Shown here: in pieces, positions 1 through 9,183 of the stretch
Position numbering within the stretch: the first letter of the stretch is position 1
How the letters are laid out: each line of letters starts with the position of its first letter
NCBI RefSeq assembly: GCF_001426405.1
Contig: NZ_LMEP01000022.1
Coordinates: 187,363 to 251,362, forward strand
Direction: 5' to 3'
DNA: 64,000 bases
Source of the DNA: Streptomyces sp. Root1304
GTDB taxonomy: Bacteria; Actinomycetota; Actinomycetes; Streptomycetales; Streptomycetaceae
The notes under the pieces: model-generated
Told to the model about the DNA's origin: nothing
What the model saw: only the letters and a program-made list of their open reading frames with translations
The model's database searches: none
Made by a program: the position numbers and the translations under genes

Positions 1-614
1 TCCACCCGGACGTGACGGTCGCCGACCACGCCGTGAACGGGCGCAGCACCAAGAGCTTCCTCGACGAGGGGCGGCTCGAACCGATCCTGGCGGCGCTCCG
101 CCCCGGTGACCTGCTCCTGGTCCAGTTCGGCCACAACGACCAGAAGGTCGCCGACCCGACCCGGTACACCGAGCCGTGGACCTCCTACCGGGACAACCTG
201 CGCGTCTTCGTCGAGGGCGCGCGTTCCCGGGGCGCCCTCCCGGTGCTCGCCACCTCCGTCGAGCGGCGCCGGTTCGACGTCGACGGGACCGCCCTGCGCA
301 CGCTCGGCGCGTATCCGGCGGCGATGCGGGAGACCGCCCGCGAGGCGGACGTCCCGCTCCTGGACATCGAGGCGCTGTCGCTCGCGCTGTGGCAGCGGCT
401 GGGCCCGGAGGCCACCAAGACGTACTTCAACTGGACGGCGACCGAGCAGGACAACACCCACTTCAACCCGCCGGGCGCGATCGAGGTGGCCCGGCTGGTC
501 GCCGCCGAGCTGCTCCGCACCCATGTCCTGACGCCGCGCGAGACGCGCCGCCTGGACGACGCGATACCCACCCGCTGGATCACCTGGCCCGAACCCGAGG
601 AGAACCGACCATGA
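1..614 (+). CDS. Rhamnogalacturonan acetylesterase-like SGNH hydrolase (5' truncated)
   Basis: The reading frame is open from the left edge, so the N-terminus with the GDS nucleophile block lies outside the window. The remaining 203 residues carry the SGNH Block III motif QFGHND (about bases 121-138) and the C-terminal Asp-x-x-His block DNTH (about 450-461), which supplies the catalytic Asp and His. Family knowledge: such enzymes deacetylate pectin rhamnogalacturonan. The TGA stop overlaps the ATG of the pectate lyase (ATGA, 611-614), so the two genes are probably translationally coupled and act on the same polymer. The GTG at 12 is internal, not a start. Confidence 0.85.
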   Translation, partial: HPDVTVADHAVNGRSTKSFLDEGRLEPILAALRPGDLLLVQFGHNDQKVADPTRYTEPWTSYRDNLRVFVEGARSRGALPVLATSVERRRFDVDGTALRTLGAYPAAMRETAREADVPLLDIEALSLALWQRLGPEATKTYFNWTATEQDNTHFNPPGAIEVARLVAAELLRTHVLTPRETRRLDDAIPTRWITWPEPEENRP

Positions 615-1966
615 ACCGGACCACGAACCGGAGCGGGAACCGGAGCACCGACCGGACCACGAACCGCGGCACGAACCGGAGCGCGCGCCTGGGAGCGGTG
701 GCCGCGGCCGCCCTCCTCCTGACGGTCGTCACCCCCGCGGCCGGCGCCCGGGCCGTCCCCCGGCCGGGCGGGGACCCGGCCCGCGCGACCCTCCCTGCCG
801 GTGACGGCTGGGCGTCCGCCGGTACGGGCACCACGGGCGGATCGGCCGCCGTCGCCTCCCGGGTCTTCACCGTCACCACCTGGGAGGAGTTCCGGGCCGC
901 GCTCGCCGTGCCCGGCACCGAGCCCCGGCTCGTCCGGGTGGTGGGCACGCTGAACGCCACCGCCGCCGGCTGCGCCGCCTTCGAGGCCCCCGGCTACGAC
1001 TTCGCCCGCTACCTCGCCGACTACGACCCCGCCGTCTGGGGGTACGAGAACGAGGTCAGCGGCCCCCAGGAGGACCTGCGGGCGGCCTCGGCCGCGGCAC
1101 AGGGCGAGGCGATCAAGGCGAAGGTCCCCGCGAACACCACGATCGTCGGAGTCGGGAGGCACGCGGGGATCACCGGCGGCAGCCTCCAGGTCACGGGCGT
1201 GGACAACGTCGTAGTCCGCAACCTGACCATGGAGTCCCCGCTCGACTGCTTCCCGCAGTGGGATCCCACGGACGGTGCGACCGGCGCCTGGAACTCCGAG
1301 TACGACAGCCTCGTCGTGTACGGCTCCACCCATGTCTGGATCGACCACAACACCTTCACCGACGGGGCCCACCCGGACGGTTCGCTGCCCTCGTACTACG
1401 GGGAGGTGTACCAGCAGCACGACGGCGAGCTGGACGTCGTGCGGGGCGCGGACCTCGTCACGGTCTCCTGGAACGTCTTCACCGACCACGACAAGACCCT
1501 GATGATCGGCAACAGCGACAGCGCGGGCGCCACCGACCGGGGCAGACTGCGGGTCACCCTCCACCACAACCTCTTCGACAACGTGGTGGAACGCGCGCCC
1601 CGGGTCCGGTTCGGGCAGGTCGACGCGTACAACAACCACTTCGTGGTGCCGGGTTCCGCGTACGTGTACAGCTTCGGCATCGGCCAGGAGTCCCGACTGG
1701 TCGCGGAGAAGAACGCGTTCACGCTCGCCGCGGGCGTCCCCGCCGGACAGATCCTGAAGAAGTGGAAGGACGCCCCGGTCACCACCTCCGGCAACTACGT
1801 CAACGGCGTCCCGGTCGACCTGCTCGCCGCGCACAACGCGCGGTACCCCGCCGAGCAGCTCCGCGCGGACGCCGGCTGGACCCCCGTCCTGCGCACCCGG
1901 GTCGACCTCCCGAGGGCCGTCCCCGCCCTCGTCGACCACCACGCGGGCGCCGGCCGCCTCCGCTGA
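611..1966 (+). CDS. Secreted pectate lyase, polysaccharide lyase family 1
   Basis: 451 residues. Start is the ATG overlapping the upstream stop. Residues 1 to about 46 form a long signal peptide whose N-region is an Asn-Arg-Thr/Ser-rich low-complexity stretch before the hydrophobic core. The body is a PL1 parallel beta-helix with the family motif VWIDHNTF (residues about 242-249) and the catalytic-region motif RAPRVRFG (about 328-335). Family knowledge: it cleaves polygalacturonate by beta-elimination outside the cell using calcium. Coupling to the acetylesterase suggests a pectin utilisation operon that begins upstream of the window. No CebR-type operator was seen here, so control is probably separate from the cellulases. 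Confidence 0.92.
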   Translation: MNRTTNRSGNRSTDRTTNRGTNRSARLGAVAAAALLLTVVTPAAGARAVPRPGGDPARATLPAGDGWASAGTGTTGGSAAVASRVFTVTTWEEFRAALAVPGTEPRLVRVVGTLNATAAGCAAFEAPGYDFARYLADYDPAVWGYENEVSGPQEDLRAASAAAQGEAIKAKVPANTTIVGVGRHAGITGGSLQVTGVDNVVVRNLTMESPLDCFPQWDPTDGATGAWNSEYDSLVVYGSTHVWIDHNTFTDGAHPDGSLPSYYGEVYQQHDGELDVVRGADLVTVSWNVFTDHDKTLMIGNSDSAGATDRGRLRVTLHHNLFDNVVERAPRVRFGQVDAYNNHFVVPGSAYVYSFGIGQESRLVAEKNAFTLAAGVPAGQILKKWKDAPVTTSGNYVNGVPVDLLAAHNARYPAEQLRADAGWTPVLRTRVDLPRAVPALVDHHAGAGRLR

Positions 1967-2060
1967 GCCCCCGGGGAGCACCCGTTCACCCCCGCCCGAT
2001 ACGGTGCCGCATCACCTGCTGTTGACGTTGCTGCGGGGCGGGCGCATCGAGGGGATCAGT

Positions 2061-3125
2061 ATGGCGACGATCACGGTGGACGTGGCGGTTCCCGACGCGC
2101 TGCGGCCGGTCGTGGATGTGGCGGCGTTGCCGGCGGCCCTCGGTGACGCGGGGCCGGCGTGGCTGGTGCTGTCCGAGGGCGGACGGCTGGCGCGGTGGAC
2201 GCCGACGACCGGCGAGGTGCGGGACGTGGCCCGGTATCGGGAGGAGAGGCCGGCGTCCGCAGCCGGTGGCGGCGTTCGGCTGCGGGTTCACGCGTCTCGA
2301 TGCGGCCGTTGGGCGGCGGTGGTTCAGGACCGTGGCCGGTACGGCACCGTCGTCGATCTCACCAGCGGTTCGCCGGTGGTGACGTTCGACGGCGGGGACT
2401 ACTGCTGTGAAACCGTCCCGTTCGCGTTGGCGTTCGCCGAGCACGGCGGCCGGCCGGTTGTCGTCCATCGCACCGACTGGAACCGCTTGGACGTCACCGA
2501 TCTCGCGTCCGGGGAGGTGCTTACGGCGCGGGACAGCCCGGATGGAGAGGAGGAAGACGCGGAGTACGACCTCGACTACTTCCACGGCGCGCTGTCGCTG
2601 AGTCCCGACGGGACTCGTGTCTACGACGGCGGGTGGGTGTGGCAGCCGTGGGCGATGCCGGCGGTGTGGAGCCTGACCGCCTGGCTGCACGGCAACCCGT
2701 ACGAGTCCGAGGACGGGCCCAGCCGTGCGGTGTATCCCGAGGTCTCGGAGTGGAACGGGCCGGTGGTGTGGATCGACGACGAACGGATCGCGGTGTACGA
2801 CCGGGACGAGGCCGGCAGCGGTACCGTCCACGTCCTCGACCCCACCTCGATCGCACCGCACTCGCCGGGCGTCCGGTGGATCAGGGCGCTCGCGACGTTC
2901 CCCTGGCCGGTCGGCGATCTCGGCTTCTTCACCGACGGGGAGCATCTGCTGATCGCCGACGAGGCCGGTCTGCGGGGCGTCGACATCACCAGCGGACAGC
3001 AGGTGTTCGCGATCGACGGGTTCCGCCCGGCGCGTCAGGATCGGCATACCGGAACGCTGATCCAGGTCGGCGGCGCCACTGCCCGGTTGTGGACGCCGCC
3101 GGACTGGACCCCGCGCGCCGGCTGA
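2061..3125 (+). CDS. Hypothetical beta-propeller-like protein
   Basis: 354 residues. I chose the ATG at 2061 because a GAGGGG ribosome-binding site lies just upstream; an in-frame ATG at 2004 has none. There is no signal peptide or membrane segment. The sequence is a run of repeat-like blades such as VVDLTSGSPVVTFDG, LSLSPDGTRVYDGGWVW and LGFFTDGEHLLIADEAGLRG, typical of WD40/PQQ-like propellers. No catalytic motif is recognisable. It stands alone between the pectin genes and the GH48 remnant, convergent with the latter. Probably a cytoplasmic scaffold or binding protein; function unknown. Confidence 0.75.
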   Translation: MATITVDVAVPDALRPVVDVAALPAALGDAGPAWLVLSEGGRLARWTPTTGEVRDVARYREERPASAAGGGVRLRVHASRCGRWAAVVQDRGRYGTVVDLTSGSPVVTFDGGDYCCETVPFALAFAEHGGRPVVVHRTDWNRLDVTDLASGEVLTARDSPDGEEEDAEYDLDYFHGALSLSPDGTRVYDGGWVWQPWAMPAVWSLTAWLHGNPYESEDGPSRAVYPEVSEWNGPVVWIDDERIAVYDRDEAGSGTVHVLDPTSIAPHSPGVRWIRALATFPWPVGDLGFFTDGEHLLIADEAGLRGVDITSGQQVFAIDGFRPARQDRHTGTLIQVGGATARLWTPPDWTPRAG

Positions 3126-3156
3126 GCCACCCTTTCCCGCCGCGTACCCCGGCGGC

Positions 3157-4061
3157 CTATTCGAGCAGTTCCGCGTACGAGCCCATGGCCAGGGCGATGT
3201 CCGCCTGGGCCCAGAACCGGTGGTACGTGAAGACGGGCGCGGCGCCGCCCGCGAGGTAGGCCTCGATCTTCGGCCGGGCCGGGTCGTCCTGGTAGAAGGT
3301 GCGGATCGAGGCGAAGGCGGAGGAGGTGCTCACCGGGGCGCCGTTCGGCATGGTGCCGGTCCAGGCGTTCGGCACGTGCACGGGGTCGTCGAAGCGGCTG
3401 TAGTCGGCGCGGGTCTCCGGGACGGCGATGCCCAGCGGGTCCCGGTGGTGGTCCCACATGCCGTCGAGAAGGGCCTTGGCGACGCGCTTCGCCTCGGCGT
3501 GGCCGGAGCTGGCCGCGTAGTAGGTGAGGGTCTTGGCGTACGCGGCGGCGACGCCGACGTCGACCTCGGCCTTCGCGCGGCCGGGGGCGGTCGCGGCGAA
3601 GACGGCCGAGCCGGTGCCGGTGGCCGCGGCGGCGACGGTGATGCCGACGGGCGCGGACTCGGCGGAGGCGCCGAGGCTGTCGTAGGCCTTGTCGTAGAGG
3701 GAGTGGGGCCGGTGGCGAGGCCGGCCGCGCCGAAGGTGAAGGGCGCGGTCGTGTCCGTACCGAGGAGGGTGGTGTCGCTGTAGAACGCCACCTTGCCGAC
3801 GGTGGCGACGAGCGGCACCGGGTCGCCCTGGCTGTACACGGCTCCGGGGGCGGGGCTGGTGAGGACGGTCATCGGGGCCTGGTGGGCGCCCGTGCAGGGG
3901 GTGCCGTTGACCGCGAAGGAGGTGGGGCGGCGTTGGCGCCGCTGTAGGTGAACTGGGCACCGGTGGTGGCGACGGCGGTGAGGCCGAGGGGGAGGGGGGT
4001 GCGCCGCGGCCGGCGCGGTCAGCTGCCGACGGGGGCGCGTTCTCGGTCGGAGGCGTGGCAT
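3157..4061 (-). pseudogene. Degenerate GH48 cellulase remnant (signal peptide, CBM2 tail, Ig-like domain, GH48 C-terminus)
   Basis: On the minus strand an ATG at 4061 with a GAGGAGAA ribosome-binding site starts an Arg-rich signal peptide. The signal-peptide core (LGLTAVATTGAQ) then runs directly into the last part of a CBM2 (FTYSGANAAP, PTSFAVNGTPC), so the CBM2 core is missing. A complete Ig-like domain follows (from MTVLTSPAPG to ESAPVGITVAA). Only about 170 C-terminal residues of GH48 remain, including YAKTLTYYAA, DDPVHVPNAWTGTMPNG and FTYHRFWAQADIA. Frames change at about 4000, 3925 and 3705, the latter two looking like one-base losses in C-runs. A GH48 domain is normally about 630 residues, so roughly 450 are deleted. 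It cannot be an active exocellulase. The CebR operator at 4137 is intact. Confidence 0.85.
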
Positions 4062-4136
4062 GGGGGTGGTTCTCCTCGCGGCTCTGGAGGTCGGGGGGAG
4101 CGAAGAGCGGAACCTGTACGGAGACAAGCTCTGAAC

Positions 4137-4156
4137 CAGTGGGAGCGCTCCCACTG
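4137..4156. promoter_or_regulatory. CebR operator upstream of the GH48 remnant
   Basis: A perfect 20-bp palindrome, CAGTGGGAGCGCTCCCACTG, contains the full CebR consensus TGGGAGCGCTCCCA. It lies about 75 bases before the GH48 remnant ATG and about 180 bases before the GH5 start, so it could also act on the divergent cellulase genes. A half-site (GTGGGAGCGAATCC, about 4272-4285) lies nearer the GH5 gene. Confidence 0.9.
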
Positions 4157-4335
4157 TGCAGTTGGGGCGCGGCGGCGTCAAGGTGCGTGAAGAGTCGAAG
4201 GCAATCGGCGGGGAATTTACCCAACACCTCTTTTGCTTGGCGTCAGTTGACGCTACGGTCTGCCCCGACCAGTGGGAGCGAATCCGTCCGGTCGGCACAC
4301 CGTCAGGGGTGTGCCCTCGCTGCGAGGACTCGCTC

Positions 4336-5916
4336 ATGCGACATCCCCCACGTCTGTTCGCGCTGCTCTCCGGAGCGGCGCTCACGATGGCGAGCACCGC
4401 GCTCGCCCTCATGGGTACGGCCTCAGGAGCCGCGGCCGCACCCGTCTGCACGGTGGAGTACTCGGTCGTCGGCCAGTGGGCCGGCGGCTACCAGGGCGCC
4501 GTCACCGTCACCAACGGCGGCGCCGCGCTGAACGGCTGGAGCCTCGGCTTCGGCTTCCCGGCCGGCCAGGTCGTCAGTCAGGGCTGGGGCGGCACGTGGT
4601 CCCAGACCGGGGCCGCCGTCACGGTCGTGAACGAGAGCTGGAACGCGGCACTCGGCACGGGCGCGAAGATCACGGGCGGCTTCGTCGCCTCGTGGTCGGG
4701 GGCCAACACGGCACCCACCGCGTTCACGCTCAACGGCACACCGTGCGCCACCGGCACGCCCCCGACGCCGACTCCCACACCCACACCCACACCCACACCC
4801 ACACCCACACCCACACCCACACCCACCGAGTCGACCACACCACCCACCACACCCCCGACCACCCCTCCCACCACTCCCCCCACGACCCCCGCCCCCGTCA
4901 CCGGCGCGCCCGAACTCGGCGTGTCCGGCAACAGGTTCACCGATCAGAACGGCGCGACCCGCCGTCTGCTCGGCGTCAACCGCTCCGGCGGCGAGTTCAT
5001 GTGCGTCCAGGGCTACGGCATCTGGGACGGCCCCGCCGACGACGCCTCGGTGAAGGCCATCGCCGACTGGAAGGCCAACACGGTCCGCATCCCCCTCAAC
5101 GAGGAGTGCTGGCTCGGCCTGGACAACATCAAGCCCGAGTACCGGGGCACCCCGTACATCAGCGCCGTCAAGGACCTGGTGACCAAGGTCCTCGCCCACG
5201 GAATGACCCCCGTGGTCGAACTGCACTGGACGTACGGCCAGTACACCGGCAACTCGGCGGGCTGCTCCGACGTGCACGCCACCTGCCAGAAGCCGATGCC
5301 GGACGCCCGGTACACCCCGGCGTTCTGGACCTCGGTGGCGAACACCTTCAAGAACGACAGGCGGGTCGTCTTCGACCTGTTCAACGAGCCCTATCCGGAC
5401 CGGGCGACCTCCACCGCGACCCAGGCCTGGTCCTGCTGGCGCGACGGCGGAACCTGTCCGGGCATCGGCTACGAGGTCGCCGGCATGCAGGACCTGGTGG
5501 ACGCGGTCCGCGCCACGGGGTCGAGGAACCTCCTCCTCGTCCCGGGCCTCGCGTACTCCAACGACCTGAGCCAGTGGCTCACGTACCGCCCCACGGACCC
5601 GGCGGACAATCTGGCCGCCGCCTGGCACGTCTACAACTTCAACACCTGTTCCGACGAGACGTGCTGGAACAACACCCTCGCCCCGGTGGCCGCCGAGGTA
5701 CCCCTCCTCGCGGGCGAGATCGGCGAGAACACCTGCGGACACGCCTTCGTCGACCGCGTCATGAAGTGGTTCGACGACCGCGGCCTCTCGTACCTGGGCT
5801 GGACCTGGAACACCTGGAACTGCAACTCCGGTCCCGCGCTGATCAGTTCGTACGACGGCACTCCCACCGCATTCGGCATCGGGCTGCGCGACCACCTGCG
5901 CGGCCTCACCCCCTGA
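4336..5916 (+). CDS. Secreted endo-beta-1,4-glucanase, CBM2-linker-GH5
   Basis: 526 residues. The ATG at 4336 fits a signal peptide (about 1-36) ending in ASGAAAA; in-frame sequence upstream lacks one. Residues about 37-135 are a CBM2 cellulose-binding domain, about 136-190 a Pro-Thr linker, and about 195-526 the GH5 catalytic domain. The likely acid/base is Glu351 in the motif FNEP, and the likely nucleophile Glu461 in LLAGEIGE. Many Cys residues suggest extracytoplasmic disulfides. Family knowledge: it cuts internal cellulose bonds. It is followed after 37 bases by the GH6 enzyme, forming a synergistic pair. Probably induced by cellobiose through CebR. Confidence 0.92.
   Translation: MRHPPRLFALLSGAALTMASTALALMGTASGAAAAPVCTVEYSVVGQWAGGYQGAVTVTNGGAALNGWSLGFGFPAGQVVSQGWGGTWSQTGAAVTVVNESWNAALGTGAKITGGFVASWSGANTAPTAFTLNGTPCATGTPPTPTPTPTPTPTPTPTPTPTPTESTTPPTTPPTTPPTTPPTTPAPVTGAPELGVSGNRFTDQNGATRRLLGVNRSGGEFMCVQGYGIWDGPADDASVKAIADWKANTVRIPLNEECWLGLDNIKPEYRGTPYISAVKDLVTKVLAHGMTPVVELHWTYGQYTGNSAGCSDVHATCQKPMPDARYTPAFWTSVANTFKNDRRVVFDLFNEPYPDRATSTATQAWSCWRDGGTCPGIGYEVAGMQDLVDAVRATGSRNLLLVPGLAYSNDLSQWLTYRPTDPADNLAAAWHVYNFNTCSDETCWNNTLAPVAAEVPLLAGEIGENTCGHAFVDRVMKWFDDRGLSYLGWTWNTWNCNSGPALISSYDGTPTAFGIGLRDHLRGLTP
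4774..4826 (+). repeat. Hexanucleotide repeat (CCCACA) coding the Pro-Thr linker
   Basis: Eight perfect tandem CCCACA units plus a partial ninth encode the (Pro-Thr)n part of the CBM2-GH5 linker. Slippage would change linker length in six-base steps without breaking the frame. Confidence 0.9.
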
Positions 5917-5953
5917 GGACCCCGAGGTCCCTCCGAAAGGAATCCCCACCCGC

Positions 5954-7720
5954 ATGAGCCGCACCCGGAACACCAGCCGCACCGCCCTCCTGGCGGCCCT
6001 CGGCCTCATCACGGCCACCGGCGCCACGGCGACCGTCCTCGGCACCGCCACGGCCGGCGCCGCCGCCCCCGGCTGCAAGGTCGACTACCAGATCACCAAC
6101 CAGTGGAGCACCGGCTTCGGCACCAACGTGACCGTCACCAACACCGGTGACCCGGTCGCCTCCTGGACCCTCGAATGGTCCTACGCGGGCAACCAGCAGG
6201 TCACCCAGGGCTGGAACGCCACGATCACCCAGTCCGGCGCCGCCGTCACCGCGAAGAGCCTCTCCTACAACGGGAGCCTGGCCACCGGCGGTTCGGCCTC
6301 CTTCGGCTTCAACGGCTCGTACAGCGGCACCAACGCCGTACCGGCCACCTTCAAGCTGAACGGCGTCGTCTGCAACGGCGCCACCGAGCCGACGACTCCC
6401 CCGACCACACCCCCCACCACTCCCCCGACGACCCCGCCGACCACTCCGCCCACCACGCCTCCGGCCGGCAGCAGGGCGGACAACCCGTACGCCGGCGCCA
6501 AGGTGTACGTGAACCCGGAGTGGTCCGCCAAGGCCGCGGCCGAGCCCGGCGGCAGCCGGATCTCCAGCCAGCCCACCGGCGTCTGGCTGGACCGGATCGC
6601 CGCCATCAACGGCTCCGCCACCTCCATGGGCCTGCGCGCCCACCTCGACGAGGCCCTCAAGCAGAAGGGCTCCGGCGAGCTCGTCGTCCAGCTGGTCGTC
6701 TACAACCTGCCGGGCCGCGACTGCGCCGCTCTCGCCTCCAACGGCGAGCTGGGCCCGACGGAGATCGGCCGCTACAAGACCGAGTACATCGACCCGATCG
6801 CCGCGATCCTCGCCGACTCCAAGTACGCGGGCCTGCGGATCGTCACCACGGTCGAGATCGACTCGCTGCCCAACCTGGTCACCAACGTCTCGGGCCGCCC
6901 GACGGCGACGCCCAACTGTGACGTCATGAAGGCCAACGGCAACTACATCACCGGCGTCGGCTACGCGCTCAAGAAGCTCGGCGCGATCGGCAACGTCTAC
7001 AACTACATCGACGCCGGCCACCACGGCTGGCTGGGCTGGGACGACAACTTCGGCCCCTCCGCCGAGCTGTTCAGGCAGGCCGCCACGGCCGAGGGCTCCA
7101 CGCTGTCCAACGTCCACGGCTTCATCGTCAACACCGCCAACTACAGCGCCCTGAAGGAGGACCACTTCACGATCAACGACAGCGTCAACGGGGTGTCCGT
7201 GCGCCAGTCGAAGTGGGTCGACTGGAACCGGTACACCGACGAACTGTCGTACGCCCAGGCGATGCGCGCCAAGCTCGTCTCGCTCGGCTTCGACAGCAAC
7301 CTCGGCATGCTGATCGACACCTCCCGCAACGGCTGGGGCGGCACCGCCCGGCCGACCGCGGCGGGCGCGACCACCAGTGTCGACACCTACGTCAACGGCG
7401 GCCGCTACGACCGTCGCATCCACCTCGGCAACTGGTGCAACCAGTCCGGCGCGGGCCTCGGCGAGAGGCCGCAGGCGGCACCGGCCGCGGGCATCGACGC
7501 GTACGTCTGGATGAAGCCCCCGGGCGAGTCCGACGGCGCCAGCAAGGAGATCCCGAACAACGAGGGCAAGGGCTTCGACCGGATGTGCGACCCGACGTAC
7601 ACGGGCAACGCCCGTAACGGGAACAGCATGTCGGGCGCGCTGCCGGACGCCCCGGTCTCTGGCCAGTGGTTCTCGGCCCAGTTCCAGGAGCTCATGAAGA
7701 ACGCCCACCCGGCGCTGTAA
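5954..7720 (+). CDS. Secreted cellobiohydrolase, CBM2-linker-GH6
   Basis: 588 residues, ATG with an AAGGAA site 11 bases upstream. Signal peptide about 1-36, N-terminal CBM2 about 37-138, a PTTPP-type linker about 142-170, then GH6. GH6 landmarks are VVYNLPGRDCAA, with the conserved Asp256, and VEIDSLPNLVTN, with Asp303 at the position of the family's general acid, plus DAGHHGWLGW and WMKPPGESDG. The VYNLPGRDCAALASNGELG region resembles actinobacterial exocellulases of the Cel6B type, so processive release of cellobiose from non-reducing ends is inferred. It is probably cotranscribed with the GH5 gene; a strong terminator follows. Confidence 0.93.
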   Translation: MSRTRNTSRTALLAALGLITATGATATVLGTATAGAAAPGCKVDYQITNQWSTGFGTNVTVTNTGDPVASWTLEWSYAGNQQVTQGWNATITQSGAAVTAKSLSYNGSLATGGSASFGFNGSYSGTNAVPATFKLNGVVCNGATEPTTPPTTPPTTPPTTPPTTPPTTPPAGSRADNPYAGAKVYVNPEWSAKAAAEPGGSRISSQPTGVWLDRIAAINGSATSMGLRAHLDEALKQKGSGELVVQLVVYNLPGRDCAALASNGELGPTEIGRYKTEYIDPIAAILADSKYAGLRIVTTVEIDSLPNLVTNVSGRPTATPNCDVMKANGNYITGVGYALKKLGAIGNVYNYIDAGHHGWLGWDDNFGPSAELFRQAATAEGSTLSNVHGFIVNTANYSALKEDHFTINDSVNGVSVRQSKWVDWNRYTDELSYAQAMRAKLVSLGFDSNLGMLIDTSRNGWGGTARPTAAGATTSVDTYVNGGRYDRRIHLGNWCNQSGAGLGERPQAAPAAGIDAYVWMKPPGESDGASKEIPNNEGKGFDRMCDPTYTGNARNGNSMSGALPDAPVSGQWFSAQFQELMKNAHPAL

Positions 7721-7738
7721 CCCCGCCCCCGCGCGCGA

Positions 7739-7768
7739 GACCCCACGGGACCCGGCTCCCGTGGGGTC
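7739..7768 (+). terminator. Terminator after the GH5-GH6 operon
   Basis: A perfect 12-bp stem (7739-7750 with 7757-7768) closes a 6-base loop, 18 bases after the GH6 stop. There is no T-tract, as is usual in Streptomyces. It lies between convergent genes and may serve cebR as well. Confidence 0.8.
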
Positions 7769-7904
7769 GTCGGCGCACCCACGGACGAGGACGCACCGCA
7801 GGCGAGGGTGCGCCCACCGACCGGAGGAGTACGCGCACCCGCAGGCATACGAATGCCCGGGGCCGTACGCGCACCCCGCCGCCTCCGTACGCCCGCGCCC
7901 GCCC

Positions 7905-8936
7905 TCAGCAGGACTCGCGCACGATCAGTTCCGTCGGCAGCACGCGCCGGCGCGGTTCCTCCGGCGCCTCCGTGCTCGCGTGGATCTCCTGGATCAGCAT
8001 CCGGGCCATCGTGCGGCCCATCTCCTCGATGGGCTGCCGCACGCTCGTCAGCGGCGGGTCCATCAGCCGGGCCACCGCCGAGTCGTCGACCCCCACGAGC
8101 GCCACGTCCTCGGGGACCCGCCGTCCGGCCTCCCGGAGGACCCCCCGCGCGCCCGCCGCCATCACGTCGGACGCGGCGAACACCGCGTCCAGGTCCGGGC
8201 TGCGGTCGAGCAGCAGCCGCATCGCCCGCCGCCCGCCCTCCTCGGTGAAGTCGCCGACCGAGACGAGCGCCTCGTCGGGCGCGAGTCCGGCCTCGGCGAG
8301 GCCGGCCCGGTAGCCGCCGAGCCGGGCCCGTGCGACGTACATGTCGGGCGGCCCTGTGACGGTGGCGATACGGCTCCGGCCGCGGGCCACGAGGTGGGCG
8401 ACGGCCGCCCGCCCGGCGCCGATGTTGTCGGAGTCGACATAGGCCACGGGCTCGGCCTCCGAGCGGCGGCCGTTCATGACGACCGGGAGGCCCAGTTCCC
8501 TGATCCGGTCGGGCAGCGGGTCGTCGCCGTGCACGGAGGCGAGCAGCACGCCGTCGACGCGCTGAGCGGCGAGGTACTGCTCGAAGCGCTGGCGCTCCTG
8601 CTCGCTGCGGACCAGGGTGAGCAGCAGCTGCTTGTCCGCGTCGGCGAGTTCGGCGCTCACCCCGCGGATGAGGTCGAGGAAGTACGGCTCCGCGAAAAGC
8701 CGTGCCTCGGCCTCGGGGATGACCAGCGCGATGGCGTCGGTGCGACTGCCGGCGAGGGCGCGGGCGGCCTGGTTGGGGACGTAGCCGAGTTCGGCGACGG
8801 CTCGGGCGACGGCCGTTCTGGTCTGTTCGCTCACCCGGGGAGAGCCGTTGATCACCCGGGAGACCGTGCCCCGGCCGACCCCGGCCCTGGCCGCGACCTG
8901 CTCCAGGGTCGGTCTGGCGTTCTGCCGTCCGTTCAC
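7905..8936 (-). CDS. cebR: LacI-family cellobiose-responsive repressor CebR
   Basis: 343 residues from the GTG at 8936, preceded at 9 bases by GAGGGGAG. A longer frame to 9008 would start inside the operator and is unlikely. The N-terminus has the LacI helix-turn-helix (LEQVAARAGVGRGTVSRVING) and hinge (LGYVPNQAARALAGS). The rest is a periplasmic-binding-like sensor domain (GVDDSAVARLMDPPLTSVRQP near the C-terminus). Position beside cebEFG-bglC and the operators at 4137, 8994, 9170 and 12708 identify it as CebR. Known role: it represses cellulase and transporter genes until cellobiose or cellotriose binds. The box in its own leader indicates autoregulation. Confidence 0.93.
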   Translation of the reverse strand: MNGRQNARPTLEQVAARAGVGRGTVSRVINGSPRVSEQTRTAVARAVAELGYVPNQAARALAGSRTDAIALVIPEAEARLFAEPYFLDLIRGVSAELADADKQLLLTLVRSEQERQRFEQYLAAQRVDGVLLASVHGDDPLPDRIRELGLPVVMNGRRSEAEPVAYVDSDNIGAGRAAVAHLVARGRSRIATVTGPPDMYVARARLGGYRAGLAEAGLAPDEALVSVGDFTEEGGRRAMRLLLDRSPDLDAVFAASDVMAAGARGVLREAGRRVPEDVALVGVDDSAVARLMDPPLTSVRQPIEEMGRTMARMLIQEIHASTEAPEEPRRRVLPTELIVRESC

Positions 8937-8993
8937 AACCGCCGAGCTCCCCTCGTAGGACAACGTGCCGCTCACCAGGACCGCCATCAGCGA

Positions 8994-9007
8994 TGGGAGC
9001 GCTCCCA
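8994..9007. promoter_or_regulatory. CebR operator in the cebR leader
   Basis: Perfect TGGGAGCGCTCCCA, 58 bases upstream of the cebR GTG. This implies autorepression. It lies 176 bases from the second box, before cebE, in the shared 359-base divergent region, which holds no other gene. Confidence 0.92.
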
Positions 9008-9169
9008 CACTAGTTCACCGGGCGCGACCGCGCCACGAGCATGTGTTCAGGAGATGACGGCCCCACCCCCGCACGGCGCCGCGAAACCCCGGGAAAACCT
9101 TCCGGTAACGAATCCGCGTTCATGTCTTGACACCCACACCCGCCAGGCAGCAACCTTCCGGCAACGACG

Positions 9170-9183
9170 TGGGAGCGCTCCCA
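9170..9183. promoter_or_regulatory. CebR operator before cebE
   Basis: Perfect TGGGAGCGCTCCCA, 113 bases upstream of the cebE ATG. A TTGACA hexamer at 9127-9132 could be the -35 element, but no convincing -10 is visible at the usual spacing. Confidence 0.92.

Noticed and set aside
4774-4826. Regular CCCACA repeats as a possible CRISPR or regulatory array
   Set aside because: There are no spacers; the repeat is in frame and encodes a normal Pro-Thr linker.
7905-9008. A longer CebR starting at 9008
   Set aside because: That start lies on the operator itself, lacks a ribosome-binding site and adds residues unlike a LacI N-terminus; the GTG at 8936 has a good site.
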